Below are positions 40,891-48,987 of a DNA stretch of 64,000 nt, piece after piece. The notes beneath the pieces were generated by a model, which was not told the DNA's origin, did no database searches, and saw only the letters and a list, made by a program, of their open reading frames with translations. The position numbers were made by a program, and so were the translations under genes. Origin of the DNA: Brenneria salicis ATCC 15712 = DSM 30166 (lineage in GTDB: Bacteria; Pseudomonadota; Gammaproteobacteria; Enterobacterales; Enterobacteriaceae); NCBI RefSeq assembly GCF_003315515.1, contig NZ_QNRY01000011.1:23288-87287 (forward strand). Direction: 5' to 3'. Within the stretch, counting starts at the first letter, position 1, and each line of letters starts with the position of its first letter.

Positions 40891-40896
40891 AATATA
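40891..40896 (-). promoter_or_regulatory. Candidate -10 box of the amidase-nitrile hydratase operon
   Basis: Minus-strand TATATT. A position 17 bases upstream reads AAGCAT, a poor -35, which would fit a promoter that needs an activator. The proximal 21-bp-spaced repeat ends at this -35 position. Confidence 0.5.
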
Positions 40897-40917
40897 GGGT
40901 TCCCGTTTCGTCCATGC

Positions 40918-40955
40918 TTGGCCGGGAAGGACAGCCCTTTGGTTGGGAAGGACAG
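40918..40955 (-). promoter_or_regulatory. Direct repeats, probable AraC-family operator
   Basis: TTGGCCGGGAAGGACAG (40918-40934) and TTGGTTGGGAAGGACAG (40939-40955) on the plus strand differ at two positions and are offset by exactly 21 bp, two helical turns. Tandem sites with this offset overlapping -35 are typical of AraC/XylS activators. The only such regulator seen here is the one divergent from the aldoxime dehydratase gene. Confidence 0.7.
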
Positions 40956-40987
40956 TTCCTCCGCTCCTCATCAGCGGGGAGACGGCA

Positions 40988-41854
40988 TCAGAAAACTCTG
41001 GCGTAGCGCAGGTTCATGCGAAAGTCTTCTTTGGCGCCGTTATCCACCGACAGATCCCGCCCCAGTTGTATCTGCACCTGATCTTTGGGCGTGACGAATT
41101 TGGCGGCGGTGAGACGGATATCGGTGGTTTTCTGCTTGTTGTCCTGAGCGACGCCGTCGATGGTGGTTTCGCCGCCCCAGTTATGGCCGAAACCAATGCC
41201 GAAGGAGGTAGTGGTATCCGGCATATAGCGCCCCATGATCTGAGCAGTGTAGGAAATATCCTGCTCCAGACGGACGGAATTGGCGCTAAAGTCGTTGTTA
41301 TCGCCGTACCAGATTGCGTCGCCGACCAGATCGAGGGCCCACTTCTCTGGGAAGTGCTTGACGTAGGCGGCCTGGAGGTCGATTTTCCAGCGGTTCTCTC
41401 CCAGATTAAGCGCATCATCCTTGTTATAACTGCCGGTCGGGACGTAGAGATAAGGGGTGAAACTGAGCGTATCTCTGGCGCTGTTGAGGCGCAGTTTTAA
41501 CGGCGCGGCCAGGATAAGATCGCCGGTGCCGCTGGCATCCCCCAGCGCGGAGGCGTCGGCGCCGCCCGCTATGCGGCCGAAAGGCAACAGAAACTGCGGA
41601 TCGATAGTGAGGGTATCGCTCAGCGCGTAAACATGCAGTAAACGGAGCATGCCGATATCTGACTTCAGGTTAAAATCCGAACTGGTCTGGCGGCCCTGAG
41701 CATAGAGGGAGTCGGTGGTAGCGTGTTGATAATAGAGCAAACCCAACGTCGTCCCCACCGGCAATTGCTCGTAGTCGCCGGGCGTTACTTCGACGGCCTG
41801 GGTATAGAATGCCGGCAACAGCGCGGCGAGAAAAAGATAGCGTGACTTGCTCAT
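40988..41854 (-). CDS. Outer-membrane channel-like protein (phenol MetA-pathway family)
   Basis: 288 residues with a signal peptide (about 1-20, KSRYLFLAALLPAFYTQA). The mature part has repeated short amphipathic strands rich in Tyr/Phe, typical of a beta-barrel, and ends in aromatic F (LRYARVF), the usual outer-membrane assembly signal. It resembles the MetA-pathway/SphA family found in aromatic-compound operons. Start 41854 has AGGAG seven bases upstream; the longer frame runs into the aldoxime gene. It probably admits the aldoxime or nitrile substrate (inference). Confidence 0.75.
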   Translation of the reverse strand: MSKSRYLFLAALLPAFYTQAVEVTPGDYEQLPVGTTLGLLYYQHATTDSLYAQGRQTSSDFNLKSDIGMLRLLHVYALSDTLTIDPQFLLPFGRIAGGADASALGDASGTGDLILAAPLKLRLNSARDTLSFTPYLYVPTGSYNKDDALNLGENRWKIDLQAAYVKHFPEKWALDLVGDAIWYGDNNDFSANSVRLEQDISYTAQIMGRYMPDTTTSFGIGFGHNWGGETTIDGVAQDNKQKTTDIRLTAAKFVTPKDQVQIQLGRDLSVDNGAKEDFRMNLRYARVF

Positions 41855-41876
41855 CGTGATGCTCCTGTGGAAAGGG

Positions 41877-42935
41877 TTAGCCCTGGTTTGATTGCGCATC
41901 GCGCAACATACCGGTTTGCGGGTGGCAGTTGATGTATTCGAATACCTGATTTTTTTCGTCCGATACCGATACCTCATGGTATAGACGCAGGTTCTTCAGG
42001 CCGGCGGCCACACGGAAAAAAGTGGTGAAGATCCGTAAGTGATTAGGGTGGGATTCCGCCCAGCGCTCAAGCTTTTCCACCGAACGCCAGTGACCGATGT
42101 TATAACTCAGATCGAGCAGGTTTCCTTGCAGATCGATATTGCGTACAAAGCGGTTGCTGTAGCATCCCAACATCTGGCCGTTGTCCATGAGGAAATCCAT
42201 CCCGGCCTGCAAGGTCGGCAGGATCTCGTCGAGATACAAGGCGCGTTCATCCGCTTCGGCGTTCACCCAATCCTGGCCGGAACGGATCAGTGCGATGTTG
42301 TCATGACCTTGAACCACCACGCGTCCCCCCTTTGCCGGGTCGCCGGCGATCACCCGCAACACGCCGGTCGGCTGCATCCAGTCCGTCTGGGAGACGGGGA
42401 AACGGTCGCGCATCGAACCCCAGTAGCCATGTTCTTCAATTTCGTCGCTGATGCCGTCCATAACGGCGCCGACGCCGGGCAGGTTGTCGCGAAAGGCGTA
42501 CAGCGTCTCAAACTGTTCAGCGCTCGGCGCCACGATCTCGCGGAAGTAGCCCAGACCTTCATTGAGGCGTTCGTCGGCCGCCCACCACCCGGCAACCGCC
42601 GCAGAGCGCAGCCAGCGGCAGTGGGCGGCGGGATCTTTCCAGTAACTGGCGATCATCAGATTCCCGTAACCCTGATTATCGCTATGCTGGGTCAGATCAT
42701 AATGTTGCGGGCCGTCAGGCAGATCGAAGCTGGCAACGATCTGGCGCATGGCTTCCAGTGCGGCGGGACGCTGTTCCTCGTCGCGGTATTGCACGCCAAA
42801 ATAAGCCATTACCACTTGTTGCAGTCGCTCGTCGGCCCGTCCCACCCACATGGGGAAGGGGGGCTGGTAGTCGTCGGGGACGCGGCGGGACAACGTCCGG
42901 GGGCACTTGAGGTGCTTGTCGATTGCGGACTCCAT
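41877..42935 (-). CDS. oxdA: Aliphatic/phenylacetaldoxime dehydratase (haem enzyme)
   Basis: Dehydrates aldoximes (R-CH=NOH) to nitriles using a ferrous haem to which the substrate nitrogen binds directly. It has 352 residues, the length of Pseudomonas chlororaphis OxdA. All key residues fall at the published positions: proximal haem ligand H299, catalytic H320, R178 and S219. The N-terminus MESAIDKHLKCPRTLSRRVP is nearly identical to OxdA. The start at 42935 has AAGGAG five bases upstream; an in-frame ATG at 42956 lacks one. First gene of the leftward cluster, with the porin gene 22 bases downstream. Confidence 0.94.
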   Translation of the reverse strand: MESAIDKHLKCPRTLSRRVPDDYQPPFPMWVGRADERLQQVVMAYFGVQYRDEEQRPAALEAMRQIVASFDLPDGPQHYDLTQHSDNQGYGNLMIASYWKDPAAHCRWLRSAAVAGWWAADERLNEGLGYFREIVAPSAEQFETLYAFRDNLPGVGAVMDGISDEIEEHGYWGSMRDRFPVSQTDWMQPTGVLRVIAGDPAKGGRVVVQGHDNIALIRSGQDWVNAEADERALYLDEILPTLQAGMDFLMDNGQMLGCYSNRFVRNIDLQGNLLDLSYNIGHWRSVEKLERWAESHPNHLRIFTTFFRVAAGLKNLRLYHEVSVSDEKNQVFEYINCHPQTGMLRDAQSNQG

Positions 42936-43093
42936 GAGGGCTCCTTGGTTTATCAAGATTGGGTTTGCCGATAACGGTTTTCACATCAGGTTCGGCGCGT
43001 TTTCTGACGAAATCTTGCCGGTTCCGCTTGTTTTGAACGGGGGGAATGAAACCCCGATAAGCCAGAGATTACTGCCTGTGTCCGGTGATATGC

Positions 43094-43131
43094 TTGTTTC
43101 AGAAAGACAGGGGTTTGTCTGACAGCGACAT
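43094..43131 (-). promoter_or_regulatory. Second candidate AraC-family operator, upstream of oxdA
   Basis: 43094-43110 matches the amidase-operon repeat at 13 of 17 positions in the same orientation. The segment exactly 21 bp further (43115-43131) matches at 10 of 17. It lies about 160 bases before oxdA, so a long leader or another promoter arrangement is implied. Confidence 0.45.
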
Positions 43132-43299
43132 TCGGCGGAAGCGATGCCGGGCAAGGAGAAAAGGGATGGCGGCGATGCGTGTCGCTGGTGCGTGATTGAT
43201 CCATTTTGGGGCAGTTGCGCGCCGACGCAGGTGACTGGCGTTGAAACGATCCGGCGCTCAGAACAGGGCTGTCCTCGCGATCAGGCGTGCCGAAGGCTT

Positions 43300-43315
43300 T
43301 GGCATGCTATTTGCC
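43300..43315 (+). promoter_or_regulatory. Sigma-54-like promoter before the AraC-type regulator
   Basis: TGGCATG-CTAT-TTGCC has the -24 GG and -12 GC of sigma-54 promoters at correct spacing, about 55 bases before the start codon. A match of this quality is expected about once by chance in a window of this size, and no sigma-54 activator gene is near. Confidence 0.3.
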
Positions 43316-43369
43316 TCGGTTACGGGATTGTTTATTGTTTCTAGGTGATCTGTTAACGCGAGGCGGTCC

Positions 43370-44299
43370 ATGAGTCATACTCAATATTCGACTATCGCGG
43401 TTGCCGCGCCACAACGTTTCGAATACTGGAAGGAAGTGGTGTTGCGCCATTGTATTCCCGCTGATAGCAAGCCCTTATCCGACAGCGATTTCGACGGCCG
43501 GCTTAAGGTCCACGGGGTGGGGCTGGTGGATATTTGCACGTTATCGGCGCCGTTGCATTACTGGGAGCGAACGCCGCGCCATTTGCGTTCCGGCCCCAAC
43601 GATGATCTGTGGCTTGGCTTTACCCGAAACGGTCATGGACAACTGGAGCAGGGAGGACGCCGGGCGGCGCTGGCGGCGAACAGCCTGGTGCTCTACGATG
43701 CTTCGCAGACGTTTCGCTTTAGCCTCGGCGGCGCTGAAAATCATCTGGTCCGCATTCCCCGTCACCTGCTGAGCACCCGATTGCCCGGTGTCGAGCATCT
43801 TACCGCCGTGGTGCTGGACGAACGCCGCCCGGGGGTGGTTCCGCTACGCGAAATGCTCTATCAGGTCGCGGTCGAACCGATAGGATCGCACGACGACGCT
43901 ATCTCCGGCCGTTTTTCCCAGACATTGCTCGATCTGCTGGTATTGAGCCTGGAGCTTCAGGATTTGGCGAAAAACAGCGTCGAGCGCGATCTGTATGCGC
44001 GGATGATGAACTATATCCGCCGCCATCTGACCGAACCGGATTTGAACATTGAGCGCATCGCCGGCGCGCATCATGTCTCCACCCGTACCGTCACCAGAGC
44101 CTTTGCGCGCCATCAGAAAACGCCGATGTCGGTTATCTGGCATGAACGTTTACAGGACAGCCGCGATGCGATTGAACGCGGCAATGTGCGCAGCATTTCC
44201 CAGGCCGCGCTGGATTTCGGCTTCTCCGATTTTTCGCATTTCAGCCATGCGTTCCGCAAGGCTTTCGGCGTGACGCCGCATTCCCTGCTGAAGCGATGA
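43370..44299 (+). CDS. AraC/XylS-family regulator of the nitrile cluster
   Basis: 309 residues. An N-terminal effector/dimerisation domain (about 1-200) of the AraC-binding-like type found in XylS relatives precedes two helix-turn-helix units at about 225-305 (IERIAGAHHVSTRTVTRAF and ISQAALDFGFSDFSHFSHAF). The C-terminus FRKAFGVTPHSLLKR is typical. It is divergent from oxdA, and AraC-type regulators control aldoxime dehydratase/nitrile hydratase clusters in Pseudomonas. The effector is probably an aldoxime or nitrile-pathway compound (inference). Confidence 0.9.
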   Translation: MSHTQYSTIAVAAPQRFEYWKEVVLRHCIPADSKPLSDSDFDGRLKVHGVGLVDICTLSAPLHYWERTPRHLRSGPNDDLWLGFTRNGHGQLEQGGRRAALAANSLVLYDASQTFRFSLGGAENHLVRIPRHLLSTRLPGVEHLTAVVLDERRPGVVPLREMLYQVAVEPIGSHDDAISGRFSQTLLDLLVLSLELQDLAKNSVERDLYARMMNYIRRHLTEPDLNIERIAGAHHVSTRTVTRAFARHQKTPMSVIWHERLQDSRDAIERGNVRSISQAALDFGFSDFSHFSHAFRKAFGVTPHSLLKR

Positions 44300-44436
44300 G
44301 AGAAGCGTTGCGTTATGGTTTTACGACGTGAATCAGGGCAGTATTCTTCAGGGATGAAGAGAATAATTAAAGAAAGGTTTTATTTAACCTATTGATTACG
44401 GACGGATTAACTTTAGAAAGGAGTACTTTGCGGAAT

Positions 44437-44512
44437 TGGTGGGTCGTGCAGGATTCGAACCTGCGACCAATTGATTAAAAGTCAACTGCTCTACCAACTG
44501 AGCTAACGACCC
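44437..44512 (-). tRNA. lysV: tRNA-Lys (anticodon UUU)
   Basis: 76 bases including encoded CCA. Cloverleaf arms are complete: acceptor GGGTCGT/ACGACCC, D-arm GCTCAGTTGGTAGAGC, anticodon loop CTTTTAA, T-loop GTTCGAATC. It is the last of four tandem tRNA genes, with its 3' end facing the nitrile cluster. Confidence 0.97.
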
Positions 44513-44519
44513 GCAGAAG

Positions 44520-44595
44520 TGGTGGGTGATGACGGGATCGAACCGCCGACCCCCTCCTTGTAAGGGAGGTGCTCTCCCAGCTGAGCTAATCACCC
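44520..44595 (-). tRNA. tRNA-Val (anticodon UAC), copy 1
   Basis: 76 bases with CCA. Acceptor GGGTGAT/ATCACCC, anticodon loop CTTACAA, T-loop GTTCGATCC. One of three copies identical by eye, in the same order as the E. coli valU-valX-valY-lysV set beside gltX. Confidence 0.97.
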
Positions 44596-44636
44596 ACTTC
44601 TGTACTCCATTAAACAAGAAGACGCTGGTATGAGAT

Positions 44637-44712
44637 TGGTGGGTGATGACGGGATCGAACCGCCGACCCCCTCCTTGTAAGGGAGGTGCTCTCCCAGCTG
44701 AGCTAATCACCC
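44637..44712 (-). tRNA. tRNA-Val (anticodon UAC), copy 2
   Basis: Second identical 76-base copy, separated from copy 1 by 41 bases. Probably transcribed with its neighbours as one precursor. Confidence 0.97.
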
Positions 44713-44774
44713 AATCTCAAATCTTCTTGCTTCACACAACTTACTTCACATAACGAGTCGCTCTAATAAAAGCG

Positions 44775-44850
44775 TGGTGGGTGATGACGGGATCGAACCG
44801 CCGACCCCCTCCTTGTAAGGGAGGTGCTCTCCCAGCTGAGCTAATCACCC
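44775..44850 (-). tRNA. tRNA-Val (anticodon UAC), copy 3
   Basis: Third identical 76-base copy, first in the transcript and divergent from gltX. This tRNA is the substrate of TrmN6, encoded at 51067 in the same window. Confidence 0.97.
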
Positions 44851-45141
44851 TCGCTGTGTGGAGTCGCATTATAGGGATAGTTGAAAGTGAGTCAACGCTT
44901 TTTAAAACTAAAAGGCGTGTTCGTTGTAAAATTAGTCAGGGCGCTTTAATTCTCGCCGGAGATGTCGCATCTTTGGGCAATTCGGCGGGTAATCAACAGA
45001 TTCTGCCGGTAATAAACGCCGGTGTGAGGCGTTACAGCGTTGAGGAATCGAGGCAGAGTGGTAGAATATCGGCCACTTTGGTTATCTGAACTCATGTCGG
45101 TATACGCCGACAGCCGTCGCGTAATAAGGCTTTAATCCCAA

Positions 45142-46557
45142 ATGAAAATCAAAACCCGTTTCGCTCCCAGTCCAACTGGCTACCTGCATGTTGGTGGCGC
45201 CCGTACCGCACTTTATTCCTGGTTATTCGCCCGTCATCAGGGCGGCGAGTTTGTTCTGCGTATTGAAGATACTGACCTGGAACGCTCCACACAGGACGCC
45301 ATCGATGCCATTATGGATGGTATGAACTGGCTGAATCTCGATTGGGATGAAGGTCCGTATTTCCAGACCAAGCGTTTTGATCGTTATAACGCGGTTATCG
45401 ATCAGATGTTGGAAAACGATACGGCTTATAAATGCTATTGTTCGAAAGAACGTCTGGAAGCGCTGCGTGAAACGCAGATGGCAAACGGCGATAAACCGCG
45501 TTATGACGGTCATTGCCGTGATTCGCATGAACATCACGCCGATGATGAACCGCACGTGGTGCGTTTTCGTAACCCGCAGGATGGTTCCGTTATTTTTAAC
45601 GACCGGATTCGCGGGCCGATTGAATTCAGCAATCAGGAACTGGATGATTTGATCATTCGTCGTACCGATGGTTCGCCGACCTATAACTTCTGTGTGGTGG
45701 TTGATGACTGGGATATGGAAATCACTCATGTGATCCGTGGTGAAGACCACATCAACAATACACCGCGCCAAATCAATATATTGAAAGCGTTGGATGCGCC
45801 GGTCCCGGAATATGCGCATGTTTCCATGATCCTGGGCGACGATGGCAAGAAACTGTCCAAACGCCACGGTGCGGTCGGCGTCATGCAGTATCGTGATGAT
45901 GGTTACCTGCCGGAAGCCTTACTCAACTATCTGGTGCGTTTGGGCTGGTCGTGCGGCGATCAGGAAATCTTCTCTGTTGAAGAGATGAAGAATCTGTTTT
46001 CTCTGGATGCGGTCAGCAAATCAGCCAGCGCGTTTAATACGGAAAAGCTGCAATGGCTGAATCACCACTATATTAATCATCTGCCGGCGGAATACGCGGC
46101 GACGCATCTTTCATGGCACATTGAACAAGCGGGTATTAATACCAGCAATGGCCCGCAATTGAGCGAACTGGTGACGCTGTTGGGCGAGCGTTGCAAGACG
46201 CTGAAGGAAATCGCGGCTTCCTGCCGTTATTTCTATGAAGATTTTGAGCAGTTTGATGCCGATGCCGCGAAGAAACATCTGCGTCCGGTCGCGCGTCAGC
46301 CGCTGGAACGGGTGCGCGCTAAGCTGGCCGCCATCACTGACTGGACGGCGGAAAATATTCATCATGCCATTCAGGGAACGGCTGATGAACTGGGACAAGG
46401 CATGGGCAAAGTCGGGATGCCGTTGCGTGTGGCGGTGACGGGCGCGGGACAGTCTCCTGGCGTTGACGTAACAGTAAAAGCGATAGGTCAGCAGCGAGCG
46501 CTGGCGCGTATTGACCAAGCGTTGGCGTTTATTGCCGAGCGTGAAGCGCAGCAATAA
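45142..46557 (+). CDS. gltX: Glutamyl-tRNA synthetase
   Basis: Charges tRNA-Glu, also feeding the HemL tetrapyrrole route through Glu-tRNA. It has 471 residues. HIGH-type motif is HVGG in [15 protein letters not shown] near residues 9-23, and KMSKS-type is KLSKRHG near residue 236. Zinc ligands lie around CYCSKE and HCRDSHEH (residues 98-127). The C-terminal anticodon-binding domain is complete. A terminator follows. Confidence 0.97.
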   Translation: MKIKTRFAPSPTGYLHVGGARTALYSWLFARHQGGEFVLRIEDTDLERSTQDAIDAIMDGMNWLNLDWDEGPYFQTKRFDRYNAVIDQMLENDTAYKCYCSKERLEALRETQMANGDKPRYDGHCRDSHEHHADDEPHVVRFRNPQDGSVIFNDRIRGPIEFSNQELDDLIIRRTDGSPTYNFCVVVDDWDMEITHVIRGEDHINNTPRQINILKALDAPVPEYAHVSMILGDDGKKLSKRHGAVGVMQYRDDGYLPEALLNYLVRLGWSCGDQEIFSVEEMKNLFSLDAVSKSASAFNTEKLQWLNHHYINHLPAEYAATHLSWHIEQAGINTSNGPQLSELVTLLGERCKTLKEIAASCRYFYEDFEQFDADAAKKHLRPVARQPLERVRAKLAAITDWTAENIHHAIQGTADELGQGMGKVGMPLRVAVTGAGQSPGVDVTVKAIGQQRALARIDQALAFIAEREAQQ

Positions 46558-46583
46558 CAATAATCGATGCAACAGATAAAACG

Positions 46584-46607
46584 AACCCGGCCTGCGCCGG
46601 GTTTTTT
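46584..46607 (+). terminator. Rho-independent terminator after gltX
   Basis: Stem ACCCGGC / GCCGGGT with four-base loop CTGC followed by a run of T. 27 bases after the gltX stop. Confidence 0.9.
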
Positions 46608-46617
46608 ACGGCGCGCA

Positions 46618-47496
46618 TTATTGCCCCGCGATGATTACTGCTTTTTCCATTGCATCAGGAATAACGCTGCTGTGGTCTTTGCCAGGAAACAGAATGAATT
46701 CAGTATGGGTTCCCTGAGCTTTTAATTGTGTGGCCAGCGTGCGCGCTCTCGCTACCATTTTTTTCTGGTTTTGCCGCGCCGCGTATTCCGCATCAGGCGG
46801 TTGTCCGGCCTCGGCCTTTTTTGACTCATCTTCATCTCCGCCAACACTCAGTGTGACGGACTGGGGCGAGGCGCTAAGCAAAGGTGTTTTTGTCGGGATA
46901 ACGACGCCATCACCCCACCAGATGGAAGGACTGGCCGCCACATAGCGCTGGAAAGATTCAGTATGATTGAACAGCGTATAAAGCGTAAACAATCCGCCGA
47001 AGGAGTGTCCGGCGAGCGTCTGTTTTCGACTATCAACCGGATAACGTGCTTCGATCCAGGGCTTCACCTGATTTTGCAGGAACTGATAAAACGTTTCGGC
47101 TTCTCCGCCTGCGGCAAAATCGGGGTCGCGAATTGGTGTTGGCGGCGTGTAGTCCCGCGTTCTGGCCGGTACATCGTAGGGTTGGTTTATCTGATAACCA
47201 ACGGCGACGATCAACGGCGCAGGGCCGTTTTCTTCTTTATAGCTGTTCACGGCCAACGGGAACTGAACATTACCGTCCAACATATAGAGAACCGGATAAC
47301 CCTGTTCGGTAGCCGCCTGACATGGCGTGGCGATAAAAAGACGGTAGTCATGCCGTTTATCGCTTTGCATATCAACCTGTAGGATCTCGAAATGGCGTCG
47401 AGCCCGTTCGCTTATCGCCGGAACGTCGGGTTGTGCCTGGGCGGGAAGCAGGCCGGACGCCAGTAGTGTAAGCGTAATCATAGGAAAGTAGCGCAT
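46618..47496 (-). CDS. Periplasmic esterase of the Fes/IroE-like family
   Basis: 292 residues with a signal peptide (about 1-18, ITLTLLASGLLPAQAQ). Alpha/beta-hydrolase esterase fold: nucleophile serine in LAGHSFGGLF near residue 166, a later Asp and the His in FPGKDHSSVIP near 279. Sequence resembles IroE-type periplasmic siderophore esterases; a general ester hydrolase is equally possible. The start is chosen at MRYFPMITL because the upstream in-frame part is not a signal peptide. It is inserted between gltX and the alanine tRNAs. A weak Fur-like sequence lies just upstream. Confidence 0.78.
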   Translation of the reverse strand: MRYFPMITLTLLASGLLPAQAQPDVPAISERARRHFEILQVDMQSDKRHDYRLFIATPCQAATEQGYPVLYMLDGNVQFPLAVNSYKEENGPAPLIVAVGYQINQPYDVPARTRDYTPPTPIRDPDFAAGGEAETFYQFLQNQVKPWIEARYPVDSRKQTLAGHSFGGLFTLYTLFNHTESFQRYVAASPSIWWGDGVVIPTKTPLLSASPQSVTLSVGGDEDESKKAEAGQPPDAEYAARQNQKKMVARARTLATQLKAQGTHTEFILFPGKDHSSVIPDAMEKAVIIAGQ

Positions 47497-47531
47497 GTAT
47501 TGGGTTATCTGGATGTGTGGGCCGATTATAA

Positions 47532-47550
47532 AAAGATGATAATAAATCAC
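47532..47550. promoter_or_regulatory. Weak Fur-like sequence upstream of the esterase gene
   Basis: Contains ATGATAAT and matches 12 of 19 positions of the Fur consensus, about 36 bases before the start codon. Suggestive only. Confidence 0.3.
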
Positions 47551-47760
47551 CTTACCATTAGCAGCTTTTTTATCAGCCATCATGAGGGACATTGATATTT
47601 AATACGCTGTCGCAAAACAGCACCGCTATTTTTGTCTCACGTAACGGGCGTTTGGCGGCTTTTTCAGCGGTTGACGGCATAAAAAGATTTAGCCGTTGAC
47701 ACTGTTAAGCGGGTTTCATATTATGCGACCCGTTCGCACAGATACTCTTCTGTTGGAAAC

Positions 47761-47836
<76 letters not shown>

Positions 47837-47884
47837 AATCCTCAGAATTTGGTTCTGAATATATTACGAACATTCCACTTATGT

Positions 47885-47960
<76 letters not shown>

Positions 47961-48074
47961 AATCACCATCCCCGTTTCGTGATCCCCGGCATTTATTGTC
48001 ATTATCTACTTTCTATAAATAATTTTATCCTCGTGTGGTTTTGCTGCCCCCGGTGTCGAAGGCAGACTGGTTTT

Positions 48075-48761
48075 TTACGCGTTTTCAGGTAACTGTGGCC
48101 TCCAATCGATCGGTGTTATACCTTGTTTTTCAAGGATCTGATTGGTTTGTGAAAAGTGCTTACACCCTAAAAAGCCGCGATGGGCGGATAAAGGGGAGGG
48201 ATGCGGGGATTTCAATACATGGTGGCGCTGGCGATCAATAATGCTGCCTTTTTTCTGCGCATGAGAGCCCCACAGCAGAAAAACAATGCCTTCACGTTTT
48301 TCATTCAAGGCGGCGATAACGCGATCGGTAAAGGTTTCCCAACCCAAATTGGCATGTGAATGCGCGCGTCCTGCTTCAACCGTCAACACGGTATTGAGTA
48401 ACATCACGCCTTGTTCAGCCCAGCTTTGCAAAAATCCATGACCGGGAATGTCAAACCCTGGAATGTCTGTGGACAGTTCTTTATAGATGTTCACCAGCGA
48501 CGGCGGCGCCGGAACACCAGGGCGAACAGAAAATGACAATCCGTGTGCCTGATTGGGGCCGTGATACGGGTCCTGGCCTAAAATAACCACTTTAACCTGA
48601 TGCAACTCGGTAATCCGGAAGGCGTTAAACACATCCTTCTGGGGAGGATAAATGGTTTTTCCTGCGGCGCGTTCTTGCGCAATGAATTGAAGGGTATTCA
48701 CAAAATAAGGTTGCTGCTTTTCTTTTGCCAGCACATCATGCCAGGTGAGGTAAGTCGCCAT
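48075..48761 (-). CDS. ung: Uracil-DNA glycosylase
   Basis: Removes uracil from DNA to start base-excision repair. It has 228 residues. The water-activating motif GQDPYHGP near residue 62 and the DNA-intercalating [10 protein letters not shown] near residue 187 are intact. Two adjacent ATGs exist; the second (48761) is six bases after GAAGAG and gives [12 protein letters not shown] as in the family. Divergent from grcA. Confidence 0.96.
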   Translation of the reverse strand: MATYLTWHDVLAKEKQQPYFVNTLQFIAQERAAGKTIYPPQKDVFNAFRITELHQVKVVILGQDPYHGPNQAHGLSFSVRPGVPAPPSLVNIYKELSTDIPGFDIPGHGFLQSWAEQGVMLLNTVLTVEAGRAHSHANLGWETFTDRVIAALNEKREGIVFLLWGSHAQKKGSIIDRQRHHVLKSPHPSPLSAHRGFLGCKHFSQTNQILEKQGITPIDWRPQLPENA

Positions 48762-48920
48762 CATGCACTCTTCATTTTTAGGGTGAATTTTCGTGAGAAT
48801 AGCTTACCGTTCAATTGTGTCGAGGTAAAACCGTAACGACAGGGAAAATATCACGCTGTACATTTTTTGAAAAAAAATTGAAAATTTATAAAAAAATTGC
48901 AATTAAGATGACGAATTAAA

Positions 48921-48934
48921 TTGATATAAAACAA
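48921..48934. promoter_or_regulatory. Upstream FNR site of grcA (FNR II)
   Basis: TTGATATAAAACAA matches TTGAT-N4-ATCAA at nine of ten positions. Its centre is exactly 53 bp upstream of the second site, the same offset as the -93.5 and -40.5 sites known at E. coli yfiD. Confidence 0.75.
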
Positions 48935-48973
48935 TTAATTGTCCTCAAACGCTCTTTGAACTGGATTTGAAAA

Positions 48974-48987
48974 TTGATTTAAATCAA
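48974..48987. promoter_or_regulatory. Promoter-proximal FNR site of grcA (FNR I)
   Basis: TTGATTTAAATCAA is a perfect FNR consensus. With a start near 49021 it would be centred at -40.5, an activating position; TATATA at 49010-49015 is a suitable -10. Confidence 0.88.

Larger units (their letters stand above)
42936..43369. other. Divergent regulatory region between oxdA and the AraC-type gene
   Basis: 434 bases with no gene. It holds a third and a degenerate fourth copy of the 21-bp-spaced repeat (43094-43131), an inverted repeat AGACA/TGTCT at 43105-43120, CGGGG/CCCCG at 43038-43056, and a sigma-54-like sequence at 43300-43315 facing the regulator gene. Confidence 0.6.

Noticed and set aside
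42039..42974. 311-codon frame antisense to the aldoxime dehydratase gene
   Set aside because: A shadow of a G+C-rich gene; no conserved motif, while the opposite strand has all OxdA catalytic residues.
36701..44436. Nitrile cluster as an integrative island inserted at the 3' end of tRNA-Lys
   Set aside because: The cluster does abut the tRNA 3' end, but no integrase is present and no copy of the tRNA 3' sequence was found near the other boundary (36700-36815).
44396..44710. Open frame across the tRNA genes on the minus strand encoding a repeated peptide
   Set aside because: It merely translates tandem tRNA sequence; no ribosome site or protein similarity.
44520..44850. Repeated 76-base units taken as a CRISPR-like or other repeat array
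   Set aside because: They are three complete tRNA-Val genes with full cloverleaf features and CCA ends.
48001..48241. Short plus-strand frame after the alanine tRNAs
   Set aside because: Overlaps the 3' part of ung on the other strand; no ribosome site or similarity.
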